Assembly (NCBI RefSeq): GCF_002875705.1
Contig: NZ_MCZZ01000127.1
Span: 1-64,000 of the forward strand
DNA: 64,000 nt
Source: Vibrio sp. 10N.261.45.E2
Lineage (GTDB): Bacteria; Pseudomonadota; Gammaproteobacteria; Enterobacterales; Vibrionaceae
Direction of reading: 5' to 3'
Numbering within the stretch: the stretch's first letter is position 1; the number at the start of each line of letters is the position of its first letter. The translations under genes and the position numbers were made by a program. The notes under the pieces are model-generated. The model saw only the letters and a program-made list of their open reading frames with translations. It made no database searches and was not told where the DNA came from. Below are positions 46,482 to 55,295 of this stretch, in pieces.

Positions 46482-46497
46482 TTAGTACCAGTACCAA
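46482..46497. promoter_or_regulatory. Operator-like site B in the divergent promoter region
   Basis: TTAGTACCAGTACCAA is the exact reverse complement of site C. The core GTACCAGTAC is itself nearly symmetric, as expected for a TetR-type dimer. Confidence 0.72.
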
Positions 46498-46510
46498 TTG
46501 CAAGTGTTAT

Positions 46511-46526
46511 TTGGTACTGGTACTAA
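46511..46526. promoter_or_regulatory. Operator-like site C before the TetR-type gene
   Basis: TTGGTACTGGTACTAA is the inverted exact copy of site B, 29 bp away centre to centre and 65 nt before the regulator's start codon. It is a candidate for autoregulation. Confidence 0.72.
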
Positions 46527-46590
46527 AAGTTGTTTGTAACCAAGGAAATCTGTATGCTGTAGCTCACCAAACACTAATCGGTTGAATCTA

Positions 46591-47061
46591 ATGGCGCGAA
46601 TTACCGCTGAAGAAAGAAGGCAAAAAAAAGAAAGAATGGACGAGCGCATTGTTAAAATATTTCTTAACGAAGGCTGGTCATCAGTTACCTATGACCGTCT
46701 TGCCAAAGAGTTCAATGTCCGAAAGAGCAGCATCCAAGCTTATTACCCCAATAGTATTATGTTCGCCACAGCACTCCAAGGGGTGGTTTTCCCTATCCTC
46801 CTAGACATCCTAGACTTTGAAACAAAGGACAAATTTATTGATTCATGGATAACAGCTTATGAAGATCCCAATAACCATGTCTTTAGAGAAGTTATTGAGA
46901 TGCTTCTACAGAACATTTTAAAGGATGGGACGAGTCCATATTCTCGTGGCGGTGTGCTCAGGTTAAAGCAACATTTAGCTCAAACAATTGGCGAGACTGA
47001 GGCAACCGAGGCTATAAAGTCAGTATTTGGCGAGTTAGTCTTTCGAAAAATGTTTGATTAA
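46591..47061 (+). CDS. TetR/AcrR-type transcriptional regulator, 156 aa
   Basis: The N-terminus MARITAEERRQKKERMDERI leads into a TetR-type helix-turn-helix (WSSVTYDRLAKEFNV, then RKSSIQAYYPN, about residues 27-55). The remaining 100 residues are helical and shorter than the usual ligand domain of about 130-150, so the protein is small for the family (156 aa against about 190-210). The ATG at 46591 is preferred to a TTG nine bases upstream. It is divergent from the 629-aa lipoprotein and is presumably its repressor through the three 16-bp sites. The ligand is unknown. It converges with the DUF3820 gene with no clear terminator between. Confidence 0.82.
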   Translation: MARITAEERRQKKERMDERIVKIFLNEGWSSVTYDRLAKEFNVRKSSIQAYYPNSIMFATALQGVVFPILLDILDFETKDKFIDSWITAYEDPNNHVFREVIEMLLQNILKDGTSPYSRGGVLRLKQHLAQTIGETEATEAIKSVFGELVFRKMFD

Positions 47062-47098
47062 ACCCCTCCTCTGTTCAAAAATCGCTACACGACTTTAG

Positions 47099-47329
47099 TT
47101 ATAAACCTTTGGGGTGATTAAGCTTAAGTGGCTTGACGACACTATCAAGCCCTTCAATTTTCAGAGCAAGGCACAGCTTTAACAAGTCACCTAGCTCACC
47201 AGACGGGAATCCCTTCTTATCGAACCACAGCAGATATTCTTCAGGTAAATCAATCAATGTACGACCCGCATACTTTCCAAATGGCATCTGCATTCGAGCC
47301 AACTTAATCAGGTTCTCTTTCTCTAACAT
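47099..47329 (-). CDS. DUF3820 family small protein, 76 aa
   Basis: The sequence MPFGKYAGRTLIDLPEEYLLWF (about residues 15-36) is the hallmark of DUF3820, a family of small cytoplasmic proteins described in databases as putative quorum-sensing-regulated virulence factors without an established activity. The GKYxG and EYLxWF motifs also resemble short domains found beside nucleases. No signal peptide. It lies 12 nt downstream of the DUF3313 lipoprotein gene on the same strand, so the two are likely cotranscribed. Real gene, role unknown. Confidence 0.85.
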   Translation of the reverse strand: MLEKENLIKLARMQMPFGKYAGRTLIDLPEEYLLWFDKKGFPSGELGDLLKLCLALKIEGLDSVVKPLKLNHPKGL

Positions 47330-47341
47330 TATTCGGTCTTT

Positions 47342-48013
47342 CTATGCGTCATCTATGTTCTGTAGAGTATCACCTAAACGTTCAACCCAATAGTTGATCG
47401 CATCTTTGGCATCATCTAACGAATCAATCATAGTTGAAAAGTCTTTGTTGCCCGCTTCACGATCGATTGCAGCAAACAGTGGCGTACCATCTTGAGCATC
47501 ACTGACCAATAACTCTACACTCGCACTCCCAACATTGGTGTGCTCGCCTGTTGCCACCTTAGAGATAGTAGACATCGCAAGACCAAACGGCAGAACACTG
47601 CTCGTCACAGCCAAAATAGGGTTTGGGGTTTCTACGTTACTTAGAGCGATACTCAAGCGTAACGTCTTGCCTGTTGGTTCATCGACAATCGTTTTATGAG
47701 GCGATATTTTATCTTCTAGGCGATTAACCATGTGAACGGTAAGCTCTTGAATATCTTGCTGATCTAACGAACCTTCTTCAGCAAGAACAAAGATTTGGTC
47801 GATCACTACTGAGTCATAGCCGTCCAACTTACCTTTTAAACGCTCTGCATCACGCAGGCCGATTCTGGCCCAAACTAAGTCAACACCACCATCCGGACCT
47901 GGCTGAAAATCTTCATAACTGGTGAATTTGGTTGCGGTTTTAATTGGACCGCCTGCACAACCAAACAAAAAAATGCTGGTTGCAACAAGCAAGAGAAGTT
48001 TAAAAGGTTTCAT
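47342..48013 (-). CDS. DUF3313 family lipoprotein, 223 aa
   Basis: A lipoprotein signal peptide ends LFGCAGG (Cys19). The mature domain has the DUF3313 pattern: VDLVWARIGLRDAERLKGKLDGYDSVVIDQIFVL in the first third, LRLSIALSNVETPNPILAVTSSVLPFGLA in the middle with a hydrophobic stretch, and VELLVSDAQDGTPLFAAIDREAG before a helical C-terminus. Members are exported lipoproteins of unknown function. AAACCTTTTAAACTTCTC at the start is coding, and the ribosome binding site before 48013 is poor (upstream is AT-rich). It is followed by the DUF3820 gene after 12 nt. Confidence 0.85.
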   Translation of the reverse strand: MKPFKLLLLVATSIFLFGCAGGPIKTATKFTSYEDFQPGPDGGVDLVWARIGLRDAERLKGKLDGYDSVVIDQIFVLAEEGSLDQQDIQELTVHMVNRLEDKISPHKTIVDEPTGKTLRLSIALSNVETPNPILAVTSSVLPFGLAMSTISKVATGEHTNVGSASVELLVSDAQDGTPLFAAIDREAGNKDFSTMIDSLDDAKDAINYWVERLGDTLQNIDDA

Positions 48014-48112
48014 AGCGTACTTAAATTAAATAGAAGAACCCAATTAAGTATACCATACCCTATATCGAAAGATTGTAGAAAAAAGGGTTAAAACTCAGAG
48101 CTAGCTCTAAAA

Positions 48113-48466
48113 TTAGTCATGTTGCACAGTGTGCGCATACTCTACAATCACCTGATTCCCTTCGATATAGGCATTTTGGATCTCACCATCGACACTCATT
48201 CTACTTTTCAGATAAACCACTTTAGGCCCTGATTCATTGCCTTCTTTAAGTGAAGGAAATACGTTCCTTGGCTCTAAATGAAGCAAACGACAAAAGTGAC
48301 TCACGAATGACATGGTTAAAGGCGTCTCCCCTCTTAGCACTCTAGAGAAATCAAGTTGGTTCATTCCTAGCTTTTTTGAAAACTCCATCTGCGTAATCCG
48401 CATTCTCGATTTTTGTGACATCCATGTCTGATACAACGCGTCTCTGTCTAGTTCAGTGAATTCCAT
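48113..48466 (-). CDS. XRE-type helix-turn-helix regulator, 117 aa
   Basis: The start is set at the ATG at 48466 because AAGGAGT lies at ideal spacing; an in-frame extension to 48514 has no such site. Residues about 20-65 contain a Cro/C1-type helix-turn-helix (ITQMEFSKKLGMNQLDFSRVLRGETPLT). A C-terminal half of about 50 residues forms a beta-rich tail (KVVYLKSRMSVDGEIQNAYIEGNQVIVEY). Such small regulators often control neighbouring genes, but no operator was found and the neighbours share no obvious role. It lies 100 nt before the DUF3313 gene. Confidence 0.85.
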   Translation of the reverse strand: MEFTELDRDALYQTWMSQKSRMRITQMEFSKKLGMNQLDFSRVLRGETPLTMSFVSHFCRLLHLEPRNVFPSLKEGNESGPKVVYLKSRMSVDGEIQNAYIEGNQVIVEYAHTVQHD

Positions 48467-48784
48467 GACAACTCCTTTATATAATTCATACCAATTAATT
48501 GTCCGGCTTTTCATACATGGCGTGTCAGGGTTTGGTTAGTGGAAACCAAAGGTTTGGTTTTGATATGCGCGCAATTGTTGTACAGAACAAAACGCAATAA
48601 CTCAAAACCATTCACAAAAGCGATTAGAGCAAATGCTTTCTTTATTTATATCAATAATTTATACGTTAACGAACTAAACATATAGCAAGTTAATTTGTAT
48701 TAAGAATTAAAAGTTCGAGATTGGCATTCCACATTTCAATCTATTGATTCGCATTTATAAAACTGGTTGGCTACATTTCGCTTG
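48467..48784. other. Intergenic region between the XRE gene and the gbpA riboswitch
   Basis: AT-rich stretch of about 320 bases that must carry the promoters for the XRE gene (left) and gbpA (right). No repeat, operator or small gene that I can support is present before the riboswitch. Confidence 0.4.
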
Positions 48785-48880
48785 CTCAAAGGCACTTCTG
48801 GCAAACTATTTGAAAGAATAGGACGCAAAGCCACCGGTCTGTCGACAAATATTCTGTCTATGATAGCGGGGCCGCCACTT
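48785..48880 (+). ncRNA. Cyclic di-GMP-I (GEMM-I) riboswitch controlling gbpA
   Basis: The conserved core is clear: GGCAAAC (48800-48806), a stem closed by a GAAA tetraloop (48812-48815), GGACGCAAAGCCACCGG (48821-48837), a second arm with a variable loop, and the tetraloop-receptor side ending in AGCGGGG near 48866-48872. This is the layout of V. cholerae Vc1 and Vc2, and Vc1 lies before gbpA. It binds cyclic di-GMP in the leader transcript. Just downstream, CACTTAA (48876-48882) can pair with TTAAGTG (48889-48895), a possible part of the expression platform. The ends are approximate. Confidence 0.93.
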
Positions 48881-48951
48881 AATAGAATTTAAGTGCAAAT
48901 GCATGCCGGAGTGTTCTCTTTTTTGTCGGCCAAATACAGTAAGGACAAATA

Positions 48952-50418
48952 ATGAAACAACTCCCAAAAAAATCACTCATCGCGTTATCGCTACTTAGCG
49001 TCAGCGGTGCTAGCTTCGGTCATGGTTATGTCTCTGCATACAACAATGGTGTAGCAGAAAGCCGTGTCGCACTATGTAAGTTTCCAGCGAGTGATACACA
49101 ACAGAAAAACACCAACTGTGGTGGTATCCAATACGAACCTCAGAGTGTGGAAGGCCCTGAAGGCTTCCCTGAAGCCGGCCCTGTTGACGGAAAAATTGCC
49201 AGCGCCCAATCTTCTTTAGCAGCAGCACTAGATGAGCAAAAAGCAGATCGCTGGGTTAAACGCCCTATCAAGTCTGGCTCTCAATACTTTGAGTGGACGT
49301 TCACAGCGAACCACAAAACCCGCGATTGGAAATATTACATTACTCAACCAGACTGGAACCCAAACCAACCTTTGGCACGCAGCTCTTTTGATTTAACGCC
49401 ATTCTGTGTTGTTGAAGGCAATATGGATCAACCACCAATGCAAGTAAGTCACTTATGTAATGTACCAGAGCGCGAAGGTTATCAAGTGATCCTTGCTGTG
49501 TGGGATGTGGGTGACACAGCTGCAGCTTTCTACAACGTTATTGATGTGAAGTTTGATGGCGACGGCCCTATCATTCCTGATTGGGATCAAGGCGGTCAAA
49601 TCAACCCAACTCAAGACTTGAACATTGGTGATGCGGTTTACACTCGTGTGTTTGATCAATCTGGTGAGAATGCTTCATACAGCACTGAGTTGGTGATTGA
49701 GACCAAAGAGCAAGGTAAGGCAAACAACTGGTCTTACGCACTTGCCTCTAAGATCAATCAAGAGCAGACGCAAATCAAAGCAGGTCAATTGAACGACCAA
49801 GGTGATTTCGCACCAATTTACGGCACTAACCCTGTATATCTAAAAGCAGGCTCTGGCTTTAACAGTGTAGAGATCGGCTACAAGATCGATACTCCAGAAC
49901 CAAAACATGAGCTGGAAGTAACAGGCCTAGAGCCAGAGTATATTATTGACGAGAGCCAACCTACTCAGCTTGATCTTACGTTAGCGGCAACAGGCGACAT
50001 TCAAGCAGAACTGACCGTGTACAACCATCACCGTGAGGCACTTGCCTCTCAGAAATCAGAGCTAACCGATGGACAAGTTGAAGATATTCAACTGACACTT
50101 TCTAAGTCTGAAGCAGGCCACCATATGCTTGTGGTTGTGACGAAAGATGACCAAGGTAACTTAGTGGATCAGAACACGCTTGATTTCCACCTGATGGACG
50201 AGCAAACACCGCCACCTGCGGGCGATTACGACTTCGTATTCCCAGAAAGCATTGATTCTTACACAGCCGGTACTAAAGTACTAAGCAGCGATGGTGGCAT
50301 TTATCAGTGTAAAGAGTTCCCATACTCTGGTTACTGTGTTCAATGGGCGCCAACAGCAACTCAGTACGAACCAGGTGTCGGTTCACACTGGCAAGATGCT
50401 TGGAACAAAGTGGACTAA
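48952..50418 (+). CDS. gbpA: GbpA-type secreted chitin-binding LPMO (AA10), 488 aa
   Basis: Secreted colonisation factor that binds chitin and N-acetylglucosamine surfaces. A signal peptide ends at FG-HGYV, exposing His24, which with His121 ([10 protein letters not shown]) forms the copper histidine brace of AA10 lytic polysaccharide monooxygenases; Phe193 fits the axial position. Domain order follows V. cholerae GbpA: LPMO (24-200), two middle domains (about 210-415) for bacterial surface attachment, and a C-terminal chitin-binding domain ([20 protein letters not shown] onward). The 488-aa length is close to the 485 aa of the V. cholerae protein. The leader carries a cyclic di-GMP-I riboswitch, linking it to the sessile-lifestyle signal. 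Confidence 0.95.
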   Translation: MKQLPKKSLIALSLLSVSGASFGHGYVSAYNNGVAESRVALCKFPASDTQQKNTNCGGIQYEPQSVEGPEGFPEAGPVDGKIASAQSSLAAALDEQKADRWVKRPIKSGSQYFEWTFTANHKTRDWKYYITQPDWNPNQPLARSSFDLTPFCVVEGNMDQPPMQVSHLCNVPEREGYQVILAVWDVGDTAAAFYNVIDVKFDGDGPIIPDWDQGGQINPTQDLNIGDAVYTRVFDQSGENASYSTELVIETKEQGKANNWSYALASKINQEQTQIKAGQLNDQGDFAPIYGTNPVYLKAGSGFNSVEIGYKIDTPEPKHELEVTGLEPEYIIDESQPTQLDLTLAATGDIQAELTVYNHHREALASQKSELTDGQVEDIQLTLSKSEAGHHMLVVVTKDDQGNLVDQNTLDFHLMDEQTPPPAGDYDFVFPESIDSYTAGTKVLSSDGGIYQCKEFPYSGYCVQWAPTATQYEPGVGSHWQDAWNKVD

Positions 50419-50471
50419 TGACTCACAGATACTCACTGTCTAGTAGGTGAGCTTGTGTAATTAGCCAGACA

Positions 50472-50498
50472 AAAACGGATGCTCAAAGCATCCGTTTT
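50472..50498. terminator. Bidirectional terminator between gbpA and cyoE
   Basis: AAAACGGATGC pairs perfectly with GCATCCGTTTT around five bases. Both converging genes can use it. Confidence 0.92.
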
Positions 50499-50527
50499 CT
50501 TATTCAACGACAGCAGAAATGTGGTTA

Positions 50528-51502
50528 TCAAAGTAGATAATGGTCTGCCAACAAAGCAACAAACAAGATCATTAAATGATAAATAGAAAACTTAAAGGTC
50601 TTCATCGCCATATTAGGCTCATCACGATACTTAAGTACCCAAGCGTGATAAACAAACCCAGCGTTGAGCACCAATGAAGCGCTCAAATATATCCAACTAC
50701 TCATGCCGACCAAAACAGGCAATATACACACTATGCTCAACAACAAGGTATACAGCAAAATCGAAGTCTTGGTGTATTCAATTCCATGGGTCACAGGCAG
50801 CATGGGAATGTTCACTTTGGCATACTCGTCACGACGATGAATTGCCAATGCCCAGAAGTGCGGAGGCGTCCAGATAAAAATAATCATCACCAACAACCAA
50901 GCGTTTGAGTGCAGTTCATTGGTGACCGCCGTCCACCCCAATAGTGGAGGCATTGCACCAGCTATCCCTGCAATTACTATGTTCTGCGGCGTCGCTCGCT
51001 TCAAGTACATGGTATAGATAACCGCATAACCCAATAAGCTCGCAAAGGTTAACCACGCCGTCAGTTGATTGACCCATACCACTAGCGTGGCGAAGCCGAG
51101 TAAACCGATACCCGCAGCAAAGCTGAACACGCGTACACTACTCAGCTCTCCAGATGGCAAAGGTCGTCGGTTTGTACGAGTCATCTGACCGTCGATTTTT
51201 TTGTCGATCAAGTGATTGAATGCAGCCGCTGAGCCCGCCATTAAACCTATCCCGATCATTCCGAACAAAGTTTGTTGTATAGGCAATCCATTCGGCACGG
51301 CCAAACACATCCCAACCAATGCCGTCAGCAACATCAAAGCCACGACTTTAGGCTTGGTCAGCGTTAAATAAACTTTCCAAGCAGCTTTGTTTTTTGCAGC
51401 CATTTCGTTGCTTAAAGCGATCTCATTGTTGGCTGCTATTTTATGACTTAAGGTTGCGTCTTGAACCACCACTTCATGCTGCGTTGACGTTCTACTGACC
51501 AT
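50528..51502 (-). CDS. cyoE: Protoheme IX farnesyltransferase (heme O synthase)
   Basis: Adds a farnesyl group to heme B to make heme O, the precursor of heme A, in the inner membrane. The start at 51502 has AAGGAGG at perfect spacing; the frame continues further upstream without support. A polar N-terminus of about 45 residues precedes a UbiA-type prenyltransferase core with eight or nine helices. The first Asp-rich motif lies in [24 protein letters not shown] and the second in [15 protein letters not shown]. The 324 aa is slightly long for the family because of the N-terminal extension. It overlaps ctaA by 11 nt and is the last gene of the oxidase operon. Confidence 0.93.
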   Translation of the reverse strand: MVSRTSTQHEVVVQDATLSHKIAANNEIALSNEMAAKNKAAWKVYLTLTKPKVVALMLLTALVGMCLAVPNGLPIQQTLFGMIGIGLMAGSAAAFNHLIDKKIDGQMTRTNRRPLPSGELSSVRVFSFAAGIGLLGFATLVVWVNQLTAWLTFASLLGYAVIYTMYLKRATPQNIVIAGIAGAMPPLLGWTAVTNELHSNAWLLVMIIFIWTPPHFWALAIHRRDEYAKVNIPMLPVTHGIEYTKTSILLYTLLLSIVCILPVLVGMSSWIYLSASLVLNAGFVYHAWVLKYRDEPNMAMKTFKFSIYHLMILFVALLADHYLL

Positions 51503-52547
51503 GATTACCTCCTTGTAATACACTGTTCTTTGCCAAGCTCTCACTCGGTTTGCGTTGCCACACCACAAAATTGGTTACAACCATGCTGATGAGCAACATC
51601 GCCGCTACTAGGTTATGCAAAACCGCAACTGAGATTGGCAGGTGAAACCATACATTGCTGATCCCAAGGCTGATTTGAGTAAACAACACGATTGCGACAA
51701 TCACGCTCAGTTTTTGGTGAGGCGATTGGCCAAAGTTCCATAGCTGATACACGATCATCAACACCGTTAACGTCGCCACAATAGCTCCAAACCTATGCAT
51801 GACATGTATAGTCAGCCTTGCAGGGTACTCCAACACCCCAAACTCATAGTTGTCATGACCATGCTGTGCAAAGTCGAACGCATTTTTGAAATCGATATAG
51901 TCCACCCAGTTGCCTTCACAGATGGGCAATTGAGTACATACCAAAGCGGCATAGTTTGACGATGTCCAACCACCGAGTAGTATCTGCCCGACCACAATAA
52001 GTAATCCAAAGAGCGCCGAGACTTTAAGTGCTGAAGAATAGGAAGACTCACCAAAATGGGTTTGGAATTGAGATAGACGACAGTACAGCAGACACAGCAG
52101 CGACAATAGTGTGAAGCCCCCCATCAAATGCGCCATAACCACAACTGGCATCAATTTAAGGGTCACCGTCCACATTCCAAGCAAAGCCTGAAATATCACG
52201 GTCGCAGAGATAAGTAATGGAAGCCCAGCAGAAGTAATATTCTTCTTGATACACCAAGCGACTACAACAAAGATAAGAAGCCCTAATGAGCCAGCAAAGT
52301 AGCGGTGTATCATCTCTATCCAAGCTTTGTCTGCTTCGAAAGCACGTTCAGGAAAATGGAGGTTGGCTTGATTCACCGCTTGTGCATCCGAAGGAACAGT
52401 GATCTTACCGTAACACCCCGGCCAATCAGGACAGCCAAGACCAGCATCAGACAAGCGTGTATAAGCTCCGAGAACGATCACGGTAAGGGTTAACAAGATA
52501 GTTAACCTCATCACGAGCATCAGTAAATCAGGGGCTTTATTCTGCAT
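51492..52547 (-). CDS. ctaA: Heme A synthase
   Basis: Oxidises the methyl group of heme O to give heme A for the aa3-type oxidase, in the inner membrane. The N-terminal segment [23 protein letters not shown] with its Cys pair is the COX15 type-2 signature. Heme-ligand histidines sit in helices at about residues 72 ([11 protein letters not shown]), 132, 233 (IHVMHRFGA) and 290. About eight membrane helices. The start is the ATG at 52547, seven bases after GGGAG; a GTG immediately before it is less likely. The end overlaps the cyoE start by 11 nt. A partial overlap of their functions, heme O to heme A, makes the gene order logical. Confidence 0.93.
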   Translation of the reverse strand: MQNKAPDLLMLVMRLTILLTLTVIVLGAYTRLSDAGLGCPDWPGCYGKITVPSDAQAVNQANLHFPERAFEADKAWIEMIHRYFAGSLGLLIFVVVAWCIKKNITSAGLPLLISATVIFQALLGMWTVTLKLMPVVVMAHLMGGFTLLSLLCLLYCRLSQFQTHFGESSYSSALKVSALFGLLIVVGQILLGGWTSSNYAALVCTQLPICEGNWVDYIDFKNAFDFAQHGHDNYEFGVLEYPARLTIHVMHRFGAIVATLTVLMIVYQLWNFGQSPHQKLSVIVAIVLFTQISLGISNVWFHLPISVAVLHNLVAAMLLISMVVTNFVVWQRKPSESLAKNSVLQGGNHGQ

Positions 52548-52635
52548 CACTTATCTCCCTATACTTGTTCCCTTTCGCTGCTTACACTCGAGCGTTAGCG
52601 CCATCTGGCAAAGCCTAACAGCCCAAGCTTTTACA

Positions 52636-53244
52636 CTACCCAACTCGTGACAGCTTAAGTAGCTTTCTTAAATCATGGATCATGCCTTTAGATTGACCAA
52701 CTAGCTGCGACGGATCCGAAACGCTTTTGTACTCCATAACCAACTGCCCTAGAGGGTCAATAATGACAATGGAAGCCGGCGCAAACTCGGTGCTTAACTG
52801 ATCACCACCAGCTAACAAAGACAGATCAGGCTTATCGAACGAACCCGATAACGAGTTACCTTCCGATACAAAAACAACGGCGGTTACTCTCTCTTTGTTT
52901 TTCCCTAACGCTAAGTAACTTTGATTCAAATAATGAAGCTGTTGTTCACACAAGCTTTCGCACTCCATCGGAGCGATATAACCCACAACCCAACCCTCTC
53001 CTGCCATGGGCAGCGCTATACCGAAATCCGCGAGTGTCGTTCTTGGTTCTACCAATTCGCCCGAGTTAGTCACACCAGAGGTATACCAGTTCTGCTCCAA
53101 TACAGTTTTGGCAATAATTGCAGGCAAGGCAAAAATCAAAACTAATCCGAGTAATACCAAGCGCCCTTTAGTACGACGGCTTTTGAGCTCTGCCAGGTTT
53201 GGCTCGGTAATTTCCCTGTTCACTTGTGCTTGAGACTTATCCAT
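52636..53244 (-). CDS. Sco-like membrane-anchored oxidase-assembly protein, 202 aa
   Basis: One membrane helix (about residues 29-46: LVLLGLVLIFALPAIIAK) anchors a periplasmic thioredoxin-like domain. The loop APMECESLCEQQLHYLNQ (near residue 92) contains a CxxxC pair like that of Sco copper chaperones, but the flanking CP and the distal histidine of classical Sco1 are not evident. Further segments SIVIIDPLGQLVMEY and KGMIHDLRKLLKL fit the thioredoxin fold. It overlaps the surf1 end by 8 nt and precedes ctaA. This position usually holds an unnamed transmembrane gene of the cox operon. A role in copper delivery or redox control is inferred. Confidence 0.8.
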   Translation of the reverse strand: MDKSQAQVNREITEPNLAELKSRRTKGRLVLLGLVLIFALPAIIAKTVLEQNWYTSGVTNSGELVEPRTTLADFGIALPMAGEGWVVGYIAPMECESLCEQQLHYLNQSYLALGKNKERVTAVVFVSEGNSLSGSFDKPDLSLLAGGDQLSTEFAPASIVIIDPLGQLVMEYKSVSDPSQLVGQSKGMIHDLRKLLKLSRVG

Positions 53245-54070
53245 CCTTGTTCTCCGTGATAGGTGGTGCTTTTAGGTACCGATAACCAATTAACAGCATC
53301 AAAAACAAAAGTACAGCTGCCATTACGAACCATTGAAACGAGTAACCAAAGTGCTTTTCAGATTTCATCGCCGTTGGTCGCCATAACAACTCATAAGGCC
53401 AAGAATCTAAGCTCTGAGGTTGAAAGACAAAGGGCAGCACTTCTTGCCCTGTGTACTGTGTTAACGCTGCTATGTTTAGGTTTTGGATTCTATTCGGTGT
53501 CGTATTTTCTAAACCCAACTCATTACTTAAAGGGTTAACTGAACGTGTGTACAAACGCCCTGACATGTTGGTTGGTAGTGTGATGCTTCCTAGTTGTGGA
53601 AGCTGTCTTCTGTCACTGCTTGCCGCAACAAACCCAAGATCGATCAACAATTTTTTTTCATCCACTAAGGACTGGTTTCCATCTTCAAAACGAATCGTAC
53701 CCAACATGTAAATCACATACCCAACCGTTCCTTGGTTTATCTGGTTGTCTAACAAGAGTATCAAACCACTCGTATTTACTAATTCAACATCAGCCTTTAG
53801 CCCATTTAGGGTTTGAGGGGGCATTGACTCTTGACCAGATAAACTCAACTCTCGCAACTCAGAAATAACAACAGCCAAGGGTTGTGACGCTGCCTGTGCT
53901 CTCTCTGTTAATTGCTGTTCATAACGCAATTTCTCGTTACCACGATCGAGTTGCCACAAACCTAACTTGATTAAAGCGCCGACTGAAACCACAGTTAAAA
54001 CAACCGCTATCCAAATACCTTTACTGCGGAACTTGTGTTCATCATCAATCAATCGGTTTGGAGTTATCAC
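53237..54070 (-). CDS. SURF1-family cytochrome oxidase assembly protein
   Basis: SURF1 proteins help insert heme A into subunit I. There is one membrane helix near each end (IWIAVVLTVVSVGALIKLG and WFVMAAVLLFLMLLIGYRYL), with the family motifs LGLWQLDRGNEKL after the first helix and DLGFV in the middle. The frame stays open to 54184, but no good start codon or ribosome binding site is seen there. The GTG at 54070 would place the first helix normally and give 277 aa. It has AAGG somewhat upstream. A divergent small gene starts one base further at 54072, so the two genes share their 5' ends. The exact start is uncertain. Confidence 0.8.
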   Translation of the reverse strand: MITPNRLIDDEHKFRSKGIWIAVVLTVVSVGALIKLGLWQLDRGNEKLRYEQQLTERAQAASQPLAVVISELRELSLSGQESMPPQTLNGLKADVELVNTSGLILLLDNQINQGTVGYVIYMLGTIRFEDGNQSLVDEKKLLIDLGFVAASSDRRQLPQLGSITLPTNMSGRLYTRSVNPLSNELGLENTTPNRIQNLNIAALTQYTGQEVLPFVFQPQSLDSWPYELLWRPTAMKSEKHFGYSFQWFVMAAVLLFLMLLIGYRYLKAPPITENKDG

Positions 54071-54071
54071 T

Positions 54072-54302
54072 ATGGCGTCATCTACCTTTGTGTTGTTATT
54101 TAAAGTCGTATTAGTCGCTTTGTTGTTTTTTATCGCTTTCAATTTAATGAAAGGTCTAATCCAAATCGCCTCAGGCAAACACAATGGAAAAAAACTTAGT
54201 CACTTCTTGGGTCGTCGTGTGATGCTTTCAGCCATCGTGGTGCTGTTACTTTTACTGGCCCTAGCCTCTGGCGTCATCACTCCCAATCCACGACCTTATT
54301 AA
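54072..54302 (+). CDS. DUF2909-type twin transmembrane protein, 76 aa
   Basis: A small inner-membrane protein with two hydrophobic helices (STFVLLFKVVLVALLFFIAFN and RRVMLSAIVVLLLLLALAS) joined by a basic loop (GLIQIASGKHNGKKLSHFLGRR). This is the twin-transmembrane DUF2909 pattern commonly found next to surf1 in oxidase operons. GGAG lies eight bases before the ATG. It runs opposite to the oxidase genes and its start is one base from the probable surf1 start, so its promoter must lie within surf1. Its own mRNA is antisense to the coxC-surf1 read-through transcript. Role unknown, presumably oxidase assembly. Confidence 0.78.
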   Translation: MASSTFVLLFKVVLVALLFFIAFNLMKGLIQIASGKHNGKKLSHFLGRRVMLSAIVVLLLLLALASGVITPNPRPY

Positions 54303-54372
54303 CCTATTCAAACTTGTGTAACTTTTAAAAACTTACTCTCCCAAGCTTGTCTTAAAGCAGTTCAGTATTCCG

Positions 54373-55257
54373 TTAGAGCACATAGACAAACACGAATAGG
54401 CCTAACCAAACCACATCAACAAAATGCCAATACCAACTACCGGCTTGAAACGCAAAGTGGTCTTTCGGCGTAAAATGATCCTTCGCCACCCTTGCCAACA
54501 AGACAATCAGAAAGATCGTCCCCAAGCAGACGTGCAAGCCATGGAACCCAGTCAGTAAGAAGAATGTGTTGCCATAGATACCTGATTGAAGAGTCAGCCC
54601 CATCTCTTGATAAGCGTGTAGGTACTCTTCAACTTGGAAGAACAGGAAGAAGCCCGCGAGAACAATGGTTATCTCCAACCAGACAATCAAAGCCATACGC
54701 TTGTTTTGTTCAAGACTGATATGTGCCATATGCAACGTCATAGAGGAAAGCAAAAGAATAATAGTGTTCTTAAGAGGGATTCCTTGCCAAGGCATGGCTT
54801 GTGTCGTTACGCCATCAGGGGTGGTGGTTAGCGGCCATATTGATTGGAACATCGGCCACAATACTTCATGAGTCATTTCATTGTTGCCCGCACCGCCAAT
54901 CCAAGGCACAGAGATCATTCGAGCATAGAAAAGCGCGCCAAAGAAAGCACCAAAGAACATAATCTCAGAGAAGATAAACCAGCTCATTCCTTGTCTAAAA
55001 GAACGGGATATCTGCTCAGAATAGAGACCACTTAAGGATTCCGTTATCACGTTGCTAAACCAACCTGCGAGCATGTAAAGCAGCACAGCAAACCCGACTA
55101 ATAACACCGCTTTGCCAAATACACCACCGGCGGCATCAGTACCCATGTGTTGCACCGTCAAGCCAGCACCAACCGCGACAAGAAACAGCGCAACGGCACC
55201 CACTAACGGCCAATGGCTTTGATGTGGAACGAAATACACTTCCTTTTTAGAACTCAT
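54373..55257 (-). CDS. ctaE: Cytochrome c oxidase subunit III
   Basis: A 294-aa seven-helix subunit of the aa3/caa3-type oxidase (coxC). Motifs include VPHQSHWPLVGAVALF at the N-terminus, GMSWFIFSEIMFFGAFFGALFYAR (Glu within the helix), NTIILLLSSMTLHMAHISL and the C-terminal FLLTGFHGLHVCLGT followed by SWYWHFVDVVWLGLFVFVYVL. The subunit stabilises proton uptake and holds lipid. It follows ctaG by 38 nt. A 70-nt gap and the opposite-strand DUF2909 gene separate it from surf1, but no terminator is visible, so the operon probably continues. Confidence 0.94.
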   Translation of the reverse strand: MSSKKEVYFVPHQSHWPLVGAVALFLVAVGAGLTVQHMGTDAAGGVFGKAVLLVGFAVLLYMLAGWFSNVITESLSGLYSEQISRSFRQGMSWFIFSEIMFFGAFFGALFYARMISVPWIGGAGNNEMTHEVLWPMFQSIWPLTTTPDGVTTQAMPWQGIPLKNTIILLLSSMTLHMAHISLEQNKRMALIVWLEITIVLAGFFLFFQVEEYLHAYQEMGLTLQSGIYGNTFFLLTGFHGLHVCLGTIFLIVLLARVAKDHFTPKDHFAFQAGSWYWHFVDVVWLGLFVFVYVL

Positions 55258-55295
55258 CGCTCAACTCCTTTTGTTGATTCTGGTTCTGTAATATC

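Noticed and set aside
52591-52620. Integron attC-like GTTAG...CCTAAC inverted sequence
   Set aside because: The region has short GTTAG and CCTAAC elements, as in Vibrio attC sites, but the spacing is only about 15 bases, the full core sites are absent, and it lies between two oxidase-assembly genes with no cassette structure.
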